Assembly: GCA_005888695.1 (NCBI GenBank)
Contig: VBBH01000129.1
Span: 1-13,447, forward strand
DNA from: Candidatus Bathyarchaeota archaeon
GTDB lineage: Archaea; Thermoproteota; Bathyarchaeia; 40CM-2-53-6
Length of the DNA: 13,447 nucleotides
Direction of reading: 5' to 3'
Below are positions 13,085 through 13,447 of the stretch, one piece after another. The stretch's first letter is position 1. Every line of letters begins with the position of its first letter. The position numbers were made by a program, and so were the translations under genes. Below the pieces are notes generated by a model. That model searched no databases and had not been told where the DNA came from. It saw nothing but the letters and a program-made list of their open reading frames with translations.

Positions 13085-13313
13085 CCAGTTGCGTGCTTGC
13101 CTTAAGGGAACACCGCTTCTAGGAACAGCTTGAACCAAGCCCTGAGTTTGCCATTTTGGCACATGACATATAGGCCGTTTAACTAGGCCGAACTCAAACC
13201 AACGCACCAGATGATATTATTCATGCTAGCTTTACAGAACGAGTACATCAGTACACAACGTATGTCAGCTGTAGGATTTTCTGTTCACAGGGATTATAGC
13301 CTAATTCGTAACA
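13085..13313. other. Intergenic region with a direct repeat near a TATA-like box
   Basis: No supported gene is present. ACATATA (about 13165-13171) is followed by TAGGCCG at 13171-13177 and again at 13184-13190, a 13-bp period. A 45-codon open frame starts at ATG 13211 but overlaps the ribbon-helix-helix gene in another frame and is unconvincing. A second TATA-like GATTATAG (about 13292-13299) lies just before the next gene. Confidence 0.4.
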
Positions 13314-13447
13314 ATGAGAACTGCACAAAACATGTTCAGTCAACCCCCTAAGAATCGCGTGAAGAGCGTAACCAGAACTATCCGGATCGACGATGACATC
13401 AACTATCAACTGGAGAAGCTAGCGCACGAGCAACGAGTCAGTGTAAA
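13314..13447 (+). CDS. Ribbon-helix-helix (CopG-like) DNA-binding protein, truncated by the window edge
   Basis: The open frame begins at ATG 13314 (ATG 13332 is an alternative) and runs off the window end, giving 44 residues. After a short polar N-terminal arm comes TRTIRIDDDINYQLEKLAHE, then QRVSV. This is the typical ribbon-helix-helix pattern: a basic beta strand with alternating residues that inserts in the major groove (T-R-T-I-R-I), a first helix ending LEKLA, and the turn before the second helix. Such proteins dimerise and act as repressors, often as antitoxins or plasmid/phage regulators, but also as chromosomal regulators. The C terminus, any partner gene and the true length are outside the window. 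The TATA-like GATTATAG upstream supports a short or absent leader. Confidence 0.7.
   Translation, partial: MRTAQNMFSQPPKNRVKSVTRTIRIDDDINYQLEKLAHEQRVSV

Noticed and set aside
13211..13348. 45-codon open frame before the ribbon-helix-helix gene
   Set aside because: It overlaps the better-supported ribbon-helix-helix frame and has no recognisable features.

Overview
The window looks like a piece of an archaeal chromosome, probably from the TACK group (thaumarchaeote- or bathyarchaeote-like). The evidence is an intron-bearing tRNA, a tRNA-splicing-endonuclease homologue, AT-rich TATA-like boxes close to start codons with no strong Shine-Dalgarno sites, GTG/TTG starts, an archaeal HTH-phosphoribosyltransferase and an archaeal-type dCTP deaminase/dUTPase fold protein. 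The exact lineage cannot be fixed from this sequence alone.

Left end (1-1260). Two perfect 62-bp tandem repeats, each able to fold into a hairpin, abut the 3' end of a minus-strand tRNA gene that needs about 59 nt of intron removed. Then come two divergent small genes, a zinc-ribbon protein (-) and an all-helical 148-residue protein (+). They are arranged symmetrically around one TATA-like site. The + gene ends in a strong hairpin plus pyrimidine tract.

Housekeeping block (1265-7717). A minus-strand operon runs endA-like, hisS, GNAT acyltransferase, enolase-superfamily racemase. The first two overlap by ATGA and the others are 13-27 bp apart. The last two match the known pairing of N-succinylamino acid racemase with an N-succinyltransferase in D-amino-acid conversion. 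The EndA homologue has no histidine at all, so it is probably the non-catalytic subunit of a heteromeric splicing enzyme. That fits the odd tRNA nearby. Divergent from it is mtnA (methionine salvage). Converging on mtnA are an HTH-phosphoribosyltransferase regulator and a short Dcd/Dut-fold gene in which the deaminase glutamate is replaced by serine.

Accessory block (7718-13447). After a 400-bp gap comes the strangest gene: a 398-residue secreted protein of Ala/Ser/Thr/Gln repeats with no lysine or arginine after its signal peptide, and a His cluster at its mature N terminus. It is followed by a terminator, a hairpin, and a two-gene unit: an unknown small protein with a charged tail, and a winged-helix protein with a C-terminal zinc-knuckle-like motif. 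A secreted subtilisin (S8) protease with propeptide and two Ig-like domains lies convergent to that unit. Finally there is a divergent small two-CxxC protein and the start of a ribbon-helix-helix (CopG-like) regulator cut by the window edge. The secreted repeat protein, the secreted protease and the local regulators suggest an envelope or extracellular module, but this is inference from proximity only.
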